From NCBI GenBank assembly GCA_900551345.1, contig URVP01000107.1, positions 1 to 5,565 on the forward strand: a DNA stretch of 5,565 bases, read 5' to 3'. Source of the DNA: an uncultured Eubacteriales bacterium. Its GTDB lineage: Bacteria > Bacillota > Clostridia > Monoglobales > UMGS1388. The notes beneath the pieces were generated by a model, which was not told the origin of the DNA, did not search any database, and saw nothing but the letters and a program-made list of their open reading frames with translations. The position numbers and the translations under genes are program-made. Positions 4,535-5,565 of this stretch are shown piece by piece (position 1 is the first letter of the stretch; every line of letters starts with the position of its first letter).

Positions 4535-5565
4535 CTATATCCTGGTAATTTCAGCGCCAAGGCTATTAAGCTTTTCTTCAAATTTGTAATATCCTCGGTC
4601 AAGATAAGCAATATTTTCAATTTCTGTTTTGCCTTCCGCCGCAAGGCCGGCAATAACAAGTGCAGCTCCGGCTCTCAAATCAGTTGCCTTAACCGAGGCA
4701 CCGGTGAGATGGTCTGTCCCCTCTATAACTGAAGTGCGTCCGTCGATTCTTATATTCGCTCCCATTCGTTTAAGTTCGGTAAGATGCATGAAGCGGTTTT
4801 CAAAAATCGTTTCGGTTATCATGCTGGTTCCCTTTGACATAGAAAGAAGAGAGGAAAACTGAGCCTGCATATCCGTAGGAAAACCCGGATACGGCATGGT
4901 CTTTATATCTGCGGCATGAGGTATGCCACCTCTTACAAGAACCGAGTTTTCGTCTTCTTCAACCTGCACGCCAATTTCTTTAAGCTTAGAAGTAACCGGT
5001 TTTAAATGTTCGGGAATTACAGAATTTATCTTTACGCATCCTTTTGTTGCGGCAGCGGCAACCATAAATGTCCCTGCTTCTATACGGTCGGGGATAACTC
5101 TGTGACCGCATCCGTAAAGTTTATCAACCCCGATTATCTTGACTGTATCACTGCCCGCTCCGCTGATGCAGCCTCCCATATTGTTTATAAAAACAGCCAG
5201 GTCTGCTATTTCAGGTTCTGTTGCTGCATTTTCAATTATGGTTTCACCTTTTGCCAAACTTGCCGCCATCATTATGTTTTCAGTTGCTCCAACGCTGGGA
5301 AAGTCCAGGTACACCTTATTACCTTCAAGTTTTTTGCAGGTCAGCTCCATATAACCATGGTTTTGCTCTATAACTGCTCCCAAGGCTGCCAATCCTTTAA
5401 GGTGCAGGTCTACGGGACGAACTCCGATTTGACATCCTCCGGGCAAAGATATTTTTACCCTTCCCGTTCTTGCAAGCAAAGGACCGGCTACAAGAAAAGA
5501 TGCACGCAAAAGCATGACGGGCTCGAAGTTTTCCAGATCACCCGTCAGATTATTTGCAACAATAC
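4535..5565 (-). CDS. murA: UDP-N-acetylglucosamine 1-carboxyvinyltransferase MurA (5' end outside the window)
   Basis: MurA transfers enolpyruvate from phosphoenolpyruvate to UDP-GlcNAc in the cytoplasm, the first committed step of peptidoglycan synthesis and the target of fosfomycin. The frame is open to the window edge: 342 residues are present and about 70 are missing, including the conserved Lys/Asn near residue 22 of E. coli MurA. The ATG at 5515 is internal (PVMLLRASFLVAGPLLAR is a core segment). Using window numbering, the catalytic and fosfomycin-reactive cysteine is C44 in LPGGCQIGVRPVDLH (E. coli C115) and R49 matches R120. PDRIEAGTF lies at 159-167, D231 in FPTDMQAQF matches D305, R297 in TDLRAGAAL matches R371, and R323 in LDRGYYKFEEKL matches R397. 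All visible active-site residues are intact. Firmicutes often carry two MurA paralogues; I cannot say which this is. A small ORF and an ATPase gene follow on the same strand. Confidence 0.96.
   Translation of the reverse strand, partial: IVANNLTGDLENFEPVMLLRASFLVAGPLLARTGRVKISLPGGCQIGVRPVDLHLKGLAALGAVIEQNHGYMELTCKKLEGNKVYLDFPSVGATENIMMAASLAKGETIIENAATEPEIADLAVFINNMGGCISGAGSDTVKIIGVDKLYGCGHRVIPDRIEAGTFMVAAAATKGCVKINSVIPEHLKPVTSKLKEIGVQVEEDENSVLVRGGIPHAADIKTMPYPGFPTDMQAQFSSLLSMSKGTSMITETIFENRFMHLTELKRMGANIRIDGRTSVIEGTDHLTGASVKATDLRAGAALVIAGLAAEGKTEIENIAYLDRGYYKFEEKLNSLGAEITRI

Noticed and set aside
4366..4548. 60-codon plus-strand ORF in the murA-ATPase gap
   Set aside because: It has no Shine-Dalgarno, is Phe/Ile-rich from T-runs, and runs over the end of murA. 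The minus-strand small ORF is the better reading of this gap.

Overview
The window looks like chromosomal housekeeping DNA from an AT-rich, endospore-forming Firmicute, most likely a member of the Clostridia. The evidence is a full-length SpoVT (a forespore regulator with a nearly invariant DNA-binding half), a DnaD/DnaI-type helicase-loading pair, short A-rich Shine-Dalgarno sequences, and sigma-A type promoters. I cannot assign a genus from this sequence alone. No rRNA, tRNA, CRISPR array, insertion sequence, phage gene or riboswitch is visible.

Layout. Bases 1-1705 (minus strand) hold a two-gene operon, a DnaD-domain primosomal protein followed by a DnaI/DnaC-like AAA+ helicase loader, overlapping by 14 bp. 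A sigma-A-like promoter at 1769-1797 precedes it, and a 9-bp inverted repeat flanks that promoter. A second good promoter (18-46, minus) overlaps the stop codon of the loader gene and points out of the window to the left. Bases 1845-2438 (minus) hold spoVT and its intrinsic terminator. Diverging from spoVT, a consensus promoter (TTGACA-N16-TATAAT) drives a small plus-strand kinase-like gene of the cytidylate-kinase-like family (2643-3155). That gene converges on a minus-strand ATPase gene (3226-4293), with a perfect 12-bp hairpin in the 70-bp gap. The ATPase is a tandem P-loop protein whose second P-loop has lost its key residues. Between it and the last gene is a 241-bp gap with a probable small ORF and a short leader ORF that overlaps the ATPase start by ATGA. 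The right end (4535-5565, minus) is murA, cut by the window edge; only its N-terminal part (about 70 residues) is missing.

How the genes relate. dnaD and dnaI are expected to act together in loading the replicative helicase. spoVT governs late forespore gene expression and spore germination properties. murA makes the first committed peptidoglycan precursor. The kinase-like protein and the tandem ATPase have no assigned role. I see no convincing multi-gene novel system. The points most worth checking are the small ORF/frameshift region upstream of the ATPase, the half-degenerate ATPase, the inverted repeat around the dnaD promoter, and the shortened kinase-like protein.
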